A stretch of DNA of 64,000 nucleotides from contig JACONQ010000001.1 in assembly GCA_014281115.1 (NCBI GenBank), positions 3,968,001 through 4,032,000 on the forward strand, written 5' to 3'. The translations under genes were made by a program, and so were the position numbers. Within the stretch, counting starts at the first letter, position 1, and each line of letters opens with the position of its first letter. This document shows positions 1 through 11,398 of this stretch, one piece after another. The notes beneath the pieces are model-generated. The model was not told the DNA's origin and made no database searches. It worked only from the letters and a program-made list of their open reading frames with translations. The DNA is from Laburnicola sp. R22_1 (taxonomy: Eukaryota; Ascomycota; Dothideomycetes; Pleosporales; Didymosphaeriaceae).

Positions 1-1
1 T

Positions 2-370
2 CGTGCGGTCTTTGTAGCTCAGAGACAGCTTCACAAGGTTGAGAGTGTTGGGCGCAAGACTCATCAGTTCTTTAAAAAAGTGGGCAAGGCACTTGCAGTA
101 GTAAATACACGGGCAGCACAGTTTGAAACAGAGAATAAGAGACTTCATAGTCAACTTGAGGCTCTTAAGCCTCAACAACCACGAAAGAAAGTTCATGTAA
201 ATCCAAATGAACGCTTTGCAGAGATAGATACAATTATAGTTGCCGTACAGGCCTCACGGCTTCTTGAGGCACAACGAGAGAGCAATGCTGAGGAACGGGC
301 TGCAGAAAGAGTAGCAGCTGAAACAGCAGCTCAAACGCTTCAGTCTATGTGTACAGAGTGGCAATTATAA
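2..370 (+). mobile_element. C-terminal end of a pogo-like DDE transposase (partial, runs off the left edge)
   Basis: The frame is open from base 2 to a TAA at 368-370 and gives about 122 residues with no nearby ATG, so this is the tail of a longer protein starting outside the window. It resembles the region after the DDE catalytic core of fungal pogo/Fot1-type transposases: a basic opening segment (RAVFVAQRQLHK), then a coiled, Glu/Gln/Arg-rich stretch (LHSQLEALKPQQPRKKVHV), then an Ala/Glu-rich helix ending CTEWQL. No catalytic Asp/Glu can be checked here. Paired direct repeats follow the stop (see 423-454). Whether the full element is intact cannot be judged from this window. Confidence 0.65.
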
Positions 371-422
371 CTCTGTTGAGAGAATAAACCCGATTTTCAT
401 GTGGATGGCTGATTTCGGGTCA

Positions 423-454
423 GTGAGTTGAAACCCCGGGTGACTCGAAACCCG
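423..454 (+). repeat. Paired ~15-bp direct repeats downstream of the transposase end
   Basis: GTGAGTTGAAACCCC (423-437) and GTGACTCGAAACCCG (440-454) match at 12 of 15 positions and are offset by 17 bp. They lie about 50 bp after the transposase stop, where the terminal inverted repeat and transposase-binding sites would be expected. The same arrangement with other sequences follows the other two transposase remnants in the window. Confidence 0.5.
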
Positions 455-623
455 GTCCGCTAGCTTAGTGAGCAAGTGGCGTGCGATTTCACGCAGAGAT
501 AGAAGCATACTAAGACTCCAAATACTAAGCATTCCAACATGTCTGAGAGCAACTTCGTTACCGGTACAAGCTGTCATACCCAGCTATCGATAGCATATAT
601 ACACATAAGCGTCTGATCATCGC

Positions 624-3016
624 CTAGACTCGCTCCTCTTCTGCGCTTACCGCCTCATACGTCCCTCCCCCACCTCCACCTCCACCACTTCGCGCATATC
701 GCATCTTGGGTATCTCATAAAGTCTCGTGTAGTCTACCCTGTCGCCAGCCAGTCTCGCGTAACCACTCTCCTTCTGCTTGAACACTGGTGCTCCATCGCA
801 CCAAAAATCTTTACAGTTGGTGATGATACCCTTGGACCACGGATTACCGCCTGTTCTTCTCCGTTGATCTGCCTGCGACCCGTGCATTGCGGTAGCCAAG
901 AAAGTGTCGAGGCCGATAAGGCGTTTCCATTGATCCCAAATGGAATGCGGTTGATGCCGTCTAGCAGCTGGCGCGTCACCCGTGTCTTGTCCTGAGCCAA
1001 AGCCATTTGTAGGTGCGCTGCCGTCCGCCACGTCTTGTGAAGTGTCACCGGTGGTGACGAATGAGTTGAGTGCGTCTGCCGCGGTATGGCTGTGAAGGTG
1101 ACCACGCATACTTTCATAAGTGGTGAGATTGCGTGCAACTTGTATGAGCTGAACGCAGAGCAACATTGTGACCCAAGTCAGCTGAAGGGCAGCCCATGCC
1201 GTAAGAACGATGGTGAAGGGATCTTTGTGAAGAATCTTGCAGAGATCGTCGTCAAGAACGTTGCATGTGATGTCTTTGGGTGAGTCGAGCTGCTCATTTT
1301 CCAGATCTGATATACGGTTAGATACAGAGGTATACGCCATGAAGCATGGACTTACAGGCGAGAACCAAGCGGACCCACACTAGCACTCCAAGCTCCAAGC
1401 TCAGTACATAGAGCACGAAATGACGATGGTTGTTGTTCGCCACGCAATTATTGACCCAGGGACAGTGACTGCACAAGTTAGCCGGAATGCATACTTGCAG
1501 CTTTCCATCACTTACTGGTCGGTTTTCGCCACGCATCGCTCACATCGTTTGCAATGCTTGCTTCGCAGCGGCTTTCGCACCATACAAGCAAAGCAAAAGT
1601 GATTTTCATCAAACTTCCGTAGCTCCATGAGCTCCTCGATGACCGCCTTGGACGCGCTCCTGCTCGCAGACTTGGGCACAAACCCGGGATCCGAGGCCAT
1701 GGTGAAGAAGTAGAAATATGTCGTGAAACCGAAAAACGCTGCAAATAATACATTAAGGAAGAAGTTCGTCCGGATTGTCCCTATAGGAGTCAGCAGTGGG
1801 CTTTGTAGCCGGAATGAGCAATAACGTACATGGTAGAACGGTCGTTATCCAACGTAGCCCGACCCAGAACAATGTACCGGCAAAGATACCAGCTAAGAAA
1901 GGCTGTGCACCACTGTTAGGGAGAAATTCCGTATTTGGATCGATAGACTTACAGTATGCTGTATGTTCCGCATGTTTGCAGGAGCCCAGGCCAAGAGCTT
2001 CTGCGCCGCCCATTGCATCCCGTACGCAATACCAAACGCCAGCGGCATGCCCACATAAATCGGATAATAGCTAATCAGAAACAACGCAACCAAGACTATT
2101 AGAAACGGCCAGAAAAATATAAACCTCGAAATGAACCACCGTGTGTCCTTGACACCGGGTATTGGGAAGTCCTTCGGCGTGCCGTCTATGTTGTAGCCTG
2201 CATGCGACAGCGCCGCGTGCCATTGCCGGACCGTGTTCATCTCTTCAGCCGTCACAGCTGGCGTCTTGCCATCATTATTTTTCGCAAAGCGGTCCGCGCC
2301 GTACTCGAGCAGCTTTTGTATCGACCCTTGGGAGCCTTTGACTAGCGCCCAATGTAAGGCTGTGAAGCCCTGGTCGTCGGTTGCATACACATTTGCGCCC
2401 CATCTCAGAAACAGGTCTACGCAAGAGGGATATCCCTTATATGCTGCCCACATGAGCGCCGTGTGCGCCTGTGCATCGGGTATGTCAACCGGGATATCTT
2501 GGTGGAGGAGCAGGACGAGCTGGAAGACATTGCCATCGAGGGTAGCGGAGTGCAGGAGGTTGAAGCCCTGGTCGTCGGTAAGGAGTGGATCAGCGCCATG
2601 CTCGAGCAGCAGATTGACGATGTAGTAATGGCATCGTTTCGCGGCCCACAGCACCGGCGTTGCGACAGCGTCTCCTCCTTTCGCGTTCACGTTTGCGCCC
2701 TTCTGGATCAGGAAGTGGCATAGAGCGTAGTGGTTGTTGATAGCAGCCCACTGGCTAGTCGTCAGTCTGTGCCCACTTGAAGTATGTGAAAAGAACGCAC
2801 ATGAAGCGGCGTTATGCCTTGCTCGTCCTTGTACGTTGCGTCGTACTTCCCCCCGTCGAACAGCTTCTGTATCGCGGCTATCTCGCCCAGCCGCGCCAGC
2901 TGCATTATATCCTCCTCAAGAGGAACACTGGGCTTCCTGTCTCCCATATCCTCGAGCTCGACGTTGCGTTGGCCGACCGGTTGGCCATTGGACTCGGTTG
3001 GGCTCCCTGAAGCCAT
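624..3016 (-). CDS. AKR1: Ankyrin-repeat DHHC palmitoyltransferase, Akr1 family
   Basis: S-acyltransferase of Golgi/endosomal membranes that palmitoylates cysteines of cytosolic-face substrates. Six exons on the minus strand (3016-2801, 2750-1953, 1902-1830, 1780-1516, 1468-1356, 1306-624) join in frame to 715 aa, the normal size for Akr1. Residues about 65-270 carry ankyrin repeats ([30 protein letters not shown]). Paired membrane segments follow ([20 protein letters not shown]), then SDPGFVPK and a Cys-rich domain with [15 protein letters not shown]. The catalytic D450-H-H-C453 is completed only by splicing of the 47-bp intron at 1469-1515. It has canonical DHHC where yeast Akr1 has DHYC. 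The C-terminus carries a run of nine glycines. ATG 3016 is chosen because it opens a typical acidic N-terminus. The gene lies tandem with the NmrA-like gene. Confidence 0.95.
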
Positions 3017-3613
3017 GATGGCGGCGAGCGGCGGAGGTGACGGGCGAGGTTCGTTTGAATGCGGATGCTCGAATTTGTCACCGGAAGATGCGCATGCTGG
3101 GACAAAAGAGCAAGATGAAGTAGAAACGTTCGCAGAGCTCGGGATTCCTCGTGGCTGAGCCGACTGCGCGGAAAAGGGTGCGGTGTGTTTAATCCTCGAA
3201 ATACATGTAAGCGTAAGCAGGTAGACCCCTGCAGCGCATTCGTGGCGGTGCTGCACTAGTCAAACCCAAGCCTCGTTCTCGTTGCCGTTTACCGTCACCA
3301 CCGTGATTCCATCATGAGCAAAGGAGAGTCACGTCGAGAACGAATGTCGTGAATGGAATTGCTCTTATCAGATGCCAAAGCTGTAAGCGATTGCGACTTC
3401 TCAATTCACAATTCATTTTTGGTACTGCAACCGTCAAGCTTCAGGACCAGTTCGAACGCCGAACTTTTAACAAGCTAACGTCGAGCTGTCGAAAACCGCG
3501 GTGTTGACGCTTCCAAAAATGCTTGATTCGATTAATACTATCTATCCCAAATCCTCTCAAACGCCCGCAACCCATGCAACGATGAATTATTCCATCCACT
3601 ACGGTCTATACTA
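3017..3613. other. Intergenic, AKR1 upstream region
   Basis: Contains the 5' flank of AKR1 and the 3' end of the upstream tandem gene. No other coding sequence, repeat or RNA gene was recognised. Confidence 0.6.
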
Positions 3614-4522
3614 TCAACTGTTGCGTGCAAACTGGCTCTCGTTCAGCAGCCAAGTACCAAAATCTAGCATGTTCGGGTTCATCTTCCTGCATTCCTCCAC
3701 AGAGGCCCCGGTGCCCTCTTTCCTCAGGTACTTGAACATGTTGCCGACAGACTTGACCGCATGCAACGCAAGATGTGCCACAAAGCCAAATGTCGACGGC
3801 ATGTCCATCCCGAGCTTCTCCTTGAAGATGGCGTTCGCTTGGTTGAAGCCCAGTTCCGCTCCGGCGATGGAAATGTACCGGCCTGCGAACTCATCCGAGT
3901 GTATAAAAGCCTGGGCTGCGAAAAATCCAATGTCCTTTGTAGCCACCAGTTGTAGCGGCCGCTTTTCTCCCAGAGCGCTCTGCCACATCGAGGCCATTGC
4001 TTTGCCGGCGAAGTCGTTCGTTATGTTCTCCATGAAGGCTACTGGTCGGATCACGGCGTACTTCATCTGTGTTCCGGCTGCCTTGTCTTCGAGGTGTTTC
4101 TCGATGTGGTGCTTCGTTATCCAGTGCGGCACATCAGTCGGCTGGGAAGAGGACTTCGCGCCTCCACGGTCTACCGAGCTATAGACGAAGAATTGGACGC
4201 CAGCGGCGATGGATGTGTCGATGAGGCTCTTGCCCTGGGTCTCTTCTATTGAGATGTCGCCGGCCGGTTTCGCTTGGACGCTGTAAACTCCCCAGATGGG
4301 GTTCTCCGTGGCGGAAGCCGCGTTCTTGAAAACAGCTTGAGTGTCGTCAAGGTCGCCCCCTACGAGTTTGATGTTCGATGATGAGCTAGCGAGTTTCTGG
4401 GCGGCAGGTGACGAGGGATTGCGTGTCAATGCGAGGATCTCGAAGTCGGTGTTTTGGAGAGCTTTGATAACAGATCCTCCCTGACGGCCAGTCGCACCGG
4501 TTACGAGGATAGTCCTTGACAT
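3614..4522 (-). CDS. NmrA-like family NAD(P)-binding protein
   Basis: Single-exon gene of 302 aa. The N-terminal MSRTILVTGATGRQGGSV is the nucleotide-binding loop of the NmrA-like branch of atypical short-chain dehydrogenases (GxTGRQGG instead of the usual GxxGxxG). Later family features are VQFFVYSSVDRGG and VIRPVAFMENI. The classical Tyr-x-x-x-Lys catalytic pair is not evident at the usual spot (HWITKHHIEKHL), as in NmrA/HSCARG-type redox sensors, so a sensor or regulatory role is as likely as an enzymatic one. Length matches the family (about 300 aa). It is not NmrA itself; the family is large in fungi and the ligand or partner cannot be named. The gene shares a 1.16 kb upstream region with the divergent eIF3g gene. 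Confidence 0.88.
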   Translation of the reverse strand: MSRTILVTGATGRQGGSVIKALQNTDFEILALTRNPSSPAAQKLASSSSNIKLVGGDLDDTQAVFKNAASATENPIWGVYSVQAKPAGDISIEETQGKSLIDTSIAAGVQFFVYSSVDRGGAKSSSQPTDVPHWITKHHIEKHLEDKAAGTQMKYAVIRPVAFMENITNDFAGKAMASMWQSALGEKRPLQLVATKDIGFFAAQAFIHSDEFAGRYISIAGAELGFNQANAIFKEKLGMDMPSTFGFVAHLALHAVKSVGNMFKYLRKEGTGASVEECRKMNPNMLDFGTWLLNESQFARNS

Positions 4523-5681
4523 CGTGGAGTGTGATGTGGGTGTTTATTCAGGCAAAATTGGTATCTGACGTACTTGACGATTGAAGCAGTAACAAAAGAA
4601 GTGATGTTTGGCGTAAGCGAGCTGATATGTCGTAGAGGAGTAGCGTTGAAGAGATGAGATAGTTGAGATAATGATTGTTCTACTTGCCGTACCATCTTTA
4701 TATATGTGAAGCTTTGATCTGTTGCTGTAAGCGATGGTCTACTACGAACGTGCAGTTGATAGATACACCGCCCTATCACGCGTCCAATGACAGCAAGGAA
4801 AGCAGATTGAAGAGGCAAAAGCTCGCGGATTGCAAAGCAGTTCCACCCGCGAATAGATGTCCGCGTCCGCCGCCTTCGGTTGCGAATTTTGAAGCTGCGG
4901 CGCTGGTGTTGGACGAGACGGGGGTTGTCGGAGGTCGCAATAAGTCCGTCTCGGACATGTGTAGGCCGGCCGAGCACTCGCAAAAGCCTCATAACCGCAA
5001 CCACATAACGTTCGTCCGCTAGAGAGGAAAAGGCCTGAGAAGGGCACAATCATTTAGTTAGAATGTACTCACCATCTCAAACACATATTCTAGTTATTAG
5101 CGAAGTCCGCGGTTTCTGGAGCCTCTACCGTTCGTTCGTGCGTGTCCTCGTGGACTTTTGCCTCGTGTGTGTACACTGCACGACGATTGTCAAACCGACA
5201 GTAACCATAATAAAGCATGAAGGCGGGATTATTTCACGATGAGCGACTCTACCCGAATACGTGAGGTGGTGAATCTCGGATTAAGACGGGGGACGGGACA
5301 CCTACAGTCGAGCTGTGAGCTGCTAACGAACAAACATGGTATCTTTTAGGAGCCACAGCGTTTCGACGCCACAGCGTCGATTTACGAAGATGTCGATGCT
5401 AAGATAGATCCGATGAATCGATGGTATGTGTGTGTTCAACAGTTGCGAAGCGCAGTGAACGGTGGAGTGAACACGATGACTCAACCCCAAGCTAACGCTA
5501 AGCCGTGAGAGGCTTAGCGAAGTCTCCTCGCCCACCACGCATTTCTTTGCCCCACAGCCGCCACACTGCAGCTTTGAGATAAAGATTCACACCAGAGAAA
5601 CCTCACCACCCAGGCCGCTCTCACCTACGCGCGCAGCTCATACGCAATACTACCACAGCCGCCGCACAACACACAGAAATC
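4523..5681. other. Divergent intergenic region, NmrA-like / eIF3g
   Basis: Upstream of both the minus-strand NmrA-like gene and the plus-strand eIF3g gene. Apart from the TATA-like site nothing specific is seen; short open frames here are not convincing. Confidence 0.5.
4696..4706 (-). promoter_or_regulatory. Possible TATA box of the NmrA-like gene
   Basis: On the minus strand the site reads CATATATAAAG, about 175 bp before the ATG of the NmrA-like gene. It is the clearest TATA-like element in the region, but the transcription start is unknown. Confidence 0.35.
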
Positions 5682-6631
5682 ATGTCGCCAGTCGCCGGGT
5701 AGCTGTTCCCTCTCGCATCCTTTACCGCGTCGCTCACTGACTGCCCGCAGACGGACGGATTGGGCCGAAGAGGAGGACGAGGACTCCCTCCAGCTCCCGC
5801 AGCAGCAGATCATCAAGAACAAGGATGGAACTGAGACCATCATATCCTACGCGTTACGCGAAGACGGTAAGAAAATCAAAACCACCCGCCGCATCAAGAA
5901 GACAGTCATCAAGACGGTCGTGAACCCCCGTGTTGCCGAGCGGAAAGGATGGGAGAAGTTTGGTCAGGACAAGGGCAAGCCCGCGGGGCCCACAACCGAT
6001 ACCACCAGCGTCGCCGAGAACATCGTCTTCAGGCCCGTCGCAGGGTGGAAGGCCAACACGGAGGAGAAGAGCGAGTCGGACCAGAAGAAGCAGGATGCAC
6101 TCAAGTCGGCGAAGATCAAGTGTCGTATTTGCTCGGGCGACCATTTCACCACAAAATGTCCGTTCAAGGATACCATGGGCGAGAACGAGGCCACGCCCGC
6201 CGATATGCCAGATGACGCCGTTCAAGCGGGTGGAGCCGGTACTGGGTCTGGCAGCTACGTGCCCCCTCATATGCGAGGGCGTGGTGGCGCAGGCGAGAAG
6301 ATGGGCGGCAAGTTCGAGCGCGACGATCTGGCTACGCTCCGTGTCACCAACGTCTCCGAATTCGCCGAGGAGCAGGATCTTCGCGATATGTTCTCAAGAT
6401 ACGGCCATGTTACGAGAGTGTTTCTGGCCAAGGACAGGGAAACTGGTAGGGCGAAGGGGTTTGCGTTCGTCAGCTACGCAGACCGGTCAGATGCCGCCAA
6501 GGCTTGCGAGAAGATGGATGGATGTAAGTACATACCTTTCGCTGCTATCGTACCTCAAGCTAACATGTATTCCAGTCGGTTATGGCCATCTCATCCTGCG
6601 TGTTGAATTCGCCAAGAAGCCGGGGAACTAA
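5682..6631 (+). CDS. TIF35: Translation initiation factor eIF3 subunit g
   Basis: RNA-binding subunit of the eIF3 complex, which loads mRNA on the 40S ribosome. Exons 5682-5698, 5751-6523 and 6576-6631 give 281 aa, close to the usual 280-290. The first exon codes only MSPVAG before a 52-bp intron. The N-terminal half holds the eIF3b-interacting eIF3g-N region ([11 protein letters not shown], then [20 protein letters not shown]). A CCHC zinc knuckle is present at C130, C133, H137 and C142 ([15 protein letters not shown]). The C-terminal RRM covers about residues 200-281, with RNP2 LRVTNV and RNP1 KGFAFVSY. The last intron falls in the RRM just before the final strand ([11 protein letters not shown]). 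All expected parts are present and the identification is secure. Confidence 0.96.
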
Positions 6632-7187
6632 AACGTTGAGAGGAATAGCAGGGAGAGTTTAATGCTTAGAGTTATTTCATGATTACCACTTTGGTCGCAT
6701 GGCGTTATAAGGCATGGCAGAACGGGCTGGCTCACGTGTAGACAAAACACCATTAGAGCAGGCTAAGCAGCATGTTCTGATTCGGTGTCGATACATTTAC
6801 TGTATGTTAAGAGAACTTTTCGATGCATACATTGCATCAAGAAGACTTCAATGACTTCATCACGCCCCTATGTCAACTGTGACACTCATAGCTTACTTGG
6901 CCTAAAGTTGAGTATCCGAGGAAGCTTCGACCTTCGCGTCGCCCACTCGGAGTAACACCCAGGAAGCAGACTTTTGTCCTAGTACTGTGAGACTTCGTGG
7001 TTGTCTCGCGCGGACGTTCCTTTGGCGACGCGCCTTGATAGGTTGGGTTGCTGTCCAATATGAGGACGCATAAAAAGTAGCCAAGGTATGGCCTCAGCCT
7101 TCTCCCCATGTCGAGTTGATTCTCATCGCTTCTGCTACCTCCGGACGTCTAGGAACAAAAACACACACGTCCATATGACGATCGACG
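6632..7187. other. Intergenic, between eIF3g and the receptor pseudogene
   Basis: Holds the eIF3g 3' flank and the upstream region of the decayed patatin-NACHT gene. No coding match or repeat was recognised. Confidence 0.5.
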
Positions 7188-9172
7188 ATGGATTCGCATA
7201 ATTACCCAACAGATGGCCTTTGCCTCTTATCTCTCGACGACGGCGGCGTGAGGGGACTGTCGATATTTTATATCCTCCGTGAGATCATGGTAGCGCTCAA
7301 TCATGCGCGCCAAAAATCCGGATTGTAGGCTGTGAAACCTTACGATATCTTTGATCTTATTGGGGGTACCAGCACTGGAGGGTGGGTCTCCAGTTGTCTT
7401 CTCGCTGCTGGGAGCTGACCTGTGACAGCCTGATCGCGATAATGCTTGGGCGCCTCGAGATGGACGTTGATGAGTGTATCCAAGCTTATATTAAGTTAAA
7501 CGAAACCATTTTCAACAAGAAAGAAAGTCGATTCGGTTTTGGTATCAAGGGCAATCTGAAGCCGAAATTCTCGTCGCAGAGGTTACAACAAGGAATCGAA
7601 GCAGTACTGCAGGAACGGGGCATTCCCTTCGACGAAGCGTTCAACGACAGCCAGACAGAGAAGCCTCGAAGATGCAGGGTGTGAGCAAAACTTTACATTG
7701 CGTTCTTATGAATGCTCTCACGATATCCTCTTTAGTAACACTGACAATGAGTTAACAGCTTCGTTTGCTCGTGCGATCGAGCCAACAAAAACATCGTACG
7801 TTTGAAGAACCACGATATCCCTGGAAAAGCTAGCCCTGTAAACCCTCCCTCAATCGTTCGTGCTGCACTGGCTACTTCAGCAGCCCCACAATTTTTCGAC
7901 AGGGTTGAAATGGACGACATGTTCTACTTGGACGGCGCCCTTGGTGCAAGCAATCCGGTGAATCAGGTGGCGTTTGATATTTGGTTTCCCGAGAAAGGTG
8001 ATCCGGCTCTGCAAGCCAACATCCGGTGCTTCATTTCGATCGGCACAGGTCATCCCGGTGTCAGTCCAGTGAGGGATGACAAAGCTCTGAAGTTTTTGTC
8101 GGAAACTTTGTTGAAGATGGCGACGGATACAGAACAAACTGCGCAAGAGTTTGCAAACTCACGGAGAGGTCCTCTATACAACAGACAGTAATTCCGCTTC
8201 AATGTCCAGCATGGCCTTCAAGATATCGGCTTAGAGGAATTCAAGAAGAAAGGCGACATATTTAGCTAGCTGGATGTCTGACTAACATCTTACGATTGTC
8301 AAGAGAAGTCAAAGCAACTGGAAATGTATCAACCCCCTGAGGTTCGAACACATCTCGAATCAATGGAAGTATGTTTTGGCAGCAAGTTATGTGACAACAT
8401 ATTCCAAGGCTCCAAAGGATATCCGACTACGATCCTGAATACCATTTACGGTCAATCACCTACCAGAAATGTCCTGGCACTACAGACTGGATCTTGGCTG
8501 ACCCTGTCTACCAGACATGGAAGACAGACCAGTCCGGCTATCTGTGGTTGAAGGGAAAGATCGGATCTGGTAAAAGTTTCATCAGCACCACAGTGATACG
8601 AGACCTTTCACGAACTGGCTTCGTTGGGCACTAGTTCTTTCAGCCATTACAAACGTCCAGACTGCAGGCCAGCGACCTCTTTCGAAGCTACATATGGCAA
8701 ATGGTAGGCTTCTTGGACTTCCTTGGCATTGATTGTCCGCGCCAGGTTGTCTCCTCTATAACAGGTCTTTTCGGTCCGAACGGATCGTTTCCATTGTTAT
8801 ACGATATCGTTCATGACGTCTTTTTGCCGCTTTGCAGGGAACTAGCTGAGCATCGCAAACATTGCTCTTATGTTGTCGATGGCCTTGACGCATGCTCACA
8901 GCAACAACACGACTCCGACCTTCAGAGGTTCCGAAAGCTTTCGAGCACTACGAATTGCCACATTTTTATCTCCGCACGCGAAGAAGTTAGATCACAACCT
9001 ACCTTACTTTGGGAACATTATTTAACTTTCTGAAAACCGTACTCGAAGCAATATCAGCTCCTTTATTGATTGGAAAAGGAGAGTAAGCACCTAAATGATG
9101 GACCTCTGACGACTAATGAAAATCTTCTTGGCACAGTTAACGAGGTACTAAACAGCAAAGCCCACCTTATGT

Positions 9173-9408
9173 ATCTCTATCTTATACTTTGCCAGTGAGG
9201 GGAGCCGTAGATCGCAGTTATTTAAGCGGAGGGGAGGACTGTTATAATTACTACGTGTTACCTCAGAATCTATAATGTATATAGAGATTAGTCTACCATA
9301 TCCTAGGTGTGTTACCCCGGGATAAGTAATACGTAGCCAGTCACCTCATGTATGTACTACTATACACTTCCAGCACAATCCTATCGCGTTCCGGAGACTA
9401 ACAACGGA
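9173..9408. mobile_element. Probable small insertion splitting the NACHT gene
   Basis: The protein match reads up to VNEVLNSKAHLM and resumes with ILWANLQVEALWDC, where related receptors have only a few residues between. The roughly 235 bases between are AT-rich, non-coding and carry two copies of the dispersed palindromic repeat (9255-9277, 9309-9332). No clear terminal inverted repeat or target duplication is visible, so the exact ends and the class of element are uncertain. Confidence 0.45.
9309..9332 (+). repeat. Copy of the dispersed 24-bp imperfect palindrome
   Basis: GTGTTAC - CCCGGGATAA - GTAATAC: the two 7-base arms are inverted with one mismatch around a CCCGGG centre. A more decayed copy lies 54 bp upstream at 9255-9277 in the same orientation. 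The flank GTAGCCAG after it resembles the flank of the copy at 49780. Confidence 0.6.
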
Positions 9409-11398
9409 GTGCTAGGATTCTTTGGGCGAATCTCCAAGTGGAGGCCTTGTGGGACTGTACAACGGATGGCGAAATCCGAAGCACTCTGGAAGATCTTCCG
9501 GATGATTTGACAAAAACATACTGTCGGTGTGTTGAACGACTCAGGAAGCCTTTGGGTCCGAGAGTTTTGTCCTGGGTATGCGCAACGCCGGTACCTTTCA
9601 ATACCGATGAGCTTCGAGAGGTGCTTGCGATTAATACCACTACGGGGAGGCTCCAGAAGGATGATGTCCCACATTTCAAAGCCATTATAAAATCATGCGC
9701 AGGCCTCATCACTCTTACAGCGAAGGATCTTGTCCTACCAACGCATCATTATGTGCTACTGTTCATTCACAAACACGAAGTGAGGATGGGGGTTCCCGAG
9801 AGAAATTTTGAAATGGGCAGGGCAAAATTGGACTTAGGACAGGTGTGCATAAGGCACCTGACAGGCCCAGACTACAACTTGCAGGTCTCTGAAAAAGTAC
9901 CAACAGGAGCTCTAAGCTTGGAACCCGGAATATTCCTTCAAAATCCGTCACTGCCATGGCTAGCAGGTTATCTTTCGACCAGGTCGGTCTCACCAATTCG
10001 CTTCGCTACACCCATAGCCCGAAAAAAATTCGGCCCCTCCTCACCGACAAACATGTTGGTCGTCTGAATTATCTCCGGCCTTCAGCTACACTCGAGCAAA
10101 CTGGGCTACTCTCACTCGTAATCTATCTACTCATTCCCCATTCGGGACCAATTTCAAGGAACTCGTACTGGGGAGAGGCATGTCTTATGGACTTTACCTA
10201 TGGAAAGCATCAGGGCAGTCTCCGGACTCTCACTACCAGGGTCTGTTAGGATGGGCAATTGCAGAATCTCATCTGCCACTACTTCACATCCTCATACATG
10301 AAAGCAATACAAAACCCCACAAGAAAATGTTCAACCTCCCACTCTCACTGTATGAGGCAAAACTTCCGTTGGAGCTTGTTATCTGCACGGGCTCACTCAA
10401 TATTTGCGGACTGCTTTTGCCAGTTTGTAAAATTTCGAAAACTTTCATGAAGGAGAAGTTACTCTTGCACTCTGCTGCAAAATCGGGACTTTCTGACGTG
10501 ATAGACACGTATCTGGTCCATGGCTTAAGTCTCGACTTCACTGATGTGTATAAACGAACACCTTTAGAAGTCGCAGCTGAGCATGGCCACGATGGGTTTG
10601 TCCGAAGCCTCTGCCTCTCTGCCATTATCACGACCAAAAGGAAGTGCCACGTTCTCAAATTGGCCTCCTGGAACGGCATCTCAGCACTGTGAAAACATTG
10701 ATCCAAAGTGGTGCTGTTCTCGACTCTCCGATGAGACGTGATTCTAAACGTACCTTGCAATATGCATGGTACGAGGGTACCAATACAGGAATGAGTCTCA
10801 AAGACAAAAGTGCATCCCCTCTTTGCGTAGCCCGTCTTTCGAGGGCCTCGCTCCTGACAATGGGTCCTGCAAGGACTCAGACCCGGATGCCTACTACCGT
10901 CCTGTTGCCTTTGATGGCGCCTGCTCAGAGTCAGGGGCGCTTGATATAGTGCAAGCACTACTAGAGTATGGTGCATCTCCGAACGGTCCGCCCTGGAGCT
11001 TGTATGCCGCTATGCCCAGATTTGAAGGTCTGTGTCAAAGCAACTTCAAGTTATTTCAAGATATGGTTGCTGATCCTCCAGAGGGTTGAACAACAAAAAA
11101 GCCCCGAGCCTGGTCATGAGGAATGTTGCTGCATACGAAAAACAAGACCGCCTTCCTCAATAGGCGGCCATGAGGAGGCTCTTGCCAATATTACTTATTT
11201 GGTAGGATTTGGAAATAACGACGTAAGCCGCCCACGAAAAGAAGCAATTGTCGCCACCTGTGCACACACTCACCTATTAAACGAGCACAACGACCGGCCT
11301 CGGTTCTTCATCTCTCATTCCCAGCTTCGATATCTCTAAGCCACCCCGCCCGTTGAGCAGCTCGTTACGTTATCTCCCACCCACAAGCGCCGAGCTCA

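Larger units (their letters stand above)
7188..11089 (+). pseudogene. Decayed patatin-NACHT-ankyrin receptor (fungal NLR-like) gene
   Basis: Fungal NLR-like proteins pair an effector domain with a NACHT ATPase and repeats, and several act in non-self recognition. The patatin part (7188-8190) keeps DDGGVRG (oxyanion loop), GGTSTGG (nucleophile elbow, completed by an intron starting at 7381) and DGALGASNPV (catalytic Asp). It is interrupted by TAG at 7326-7328 and TAA at 8189-8191. The NACHT part keeps Walker A GKIGSGKS (about 8553-8576) and a Walker B-like YVVDGLDAC (about 8872), with further stops such as TAG near 8632. A non-homologous stretch at about 9173-9408 splits the sequence just before ILWANLQVEALWDC. 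The winged-helix region follows (LEDLPDDLTKTYCRCVERL), then degenerate ankyrin repeats (TPLEVAAEHGHDGFV, LDIVQALLEYGASPNG) with frame changes. At least three in-frame stops plus the interruption make it non-functional as a single protein; the patatin exons alone are nearly intact. Confidence 0.85.

Noticed and set aside
7382..7684. Separate small gene starting with MGLQLSSRCWEL
   Set aside because: Its first part is the translated intron of the patatin gene; spliced, the same bases continue GGTSTGG as LIAIMLGRLEMD.
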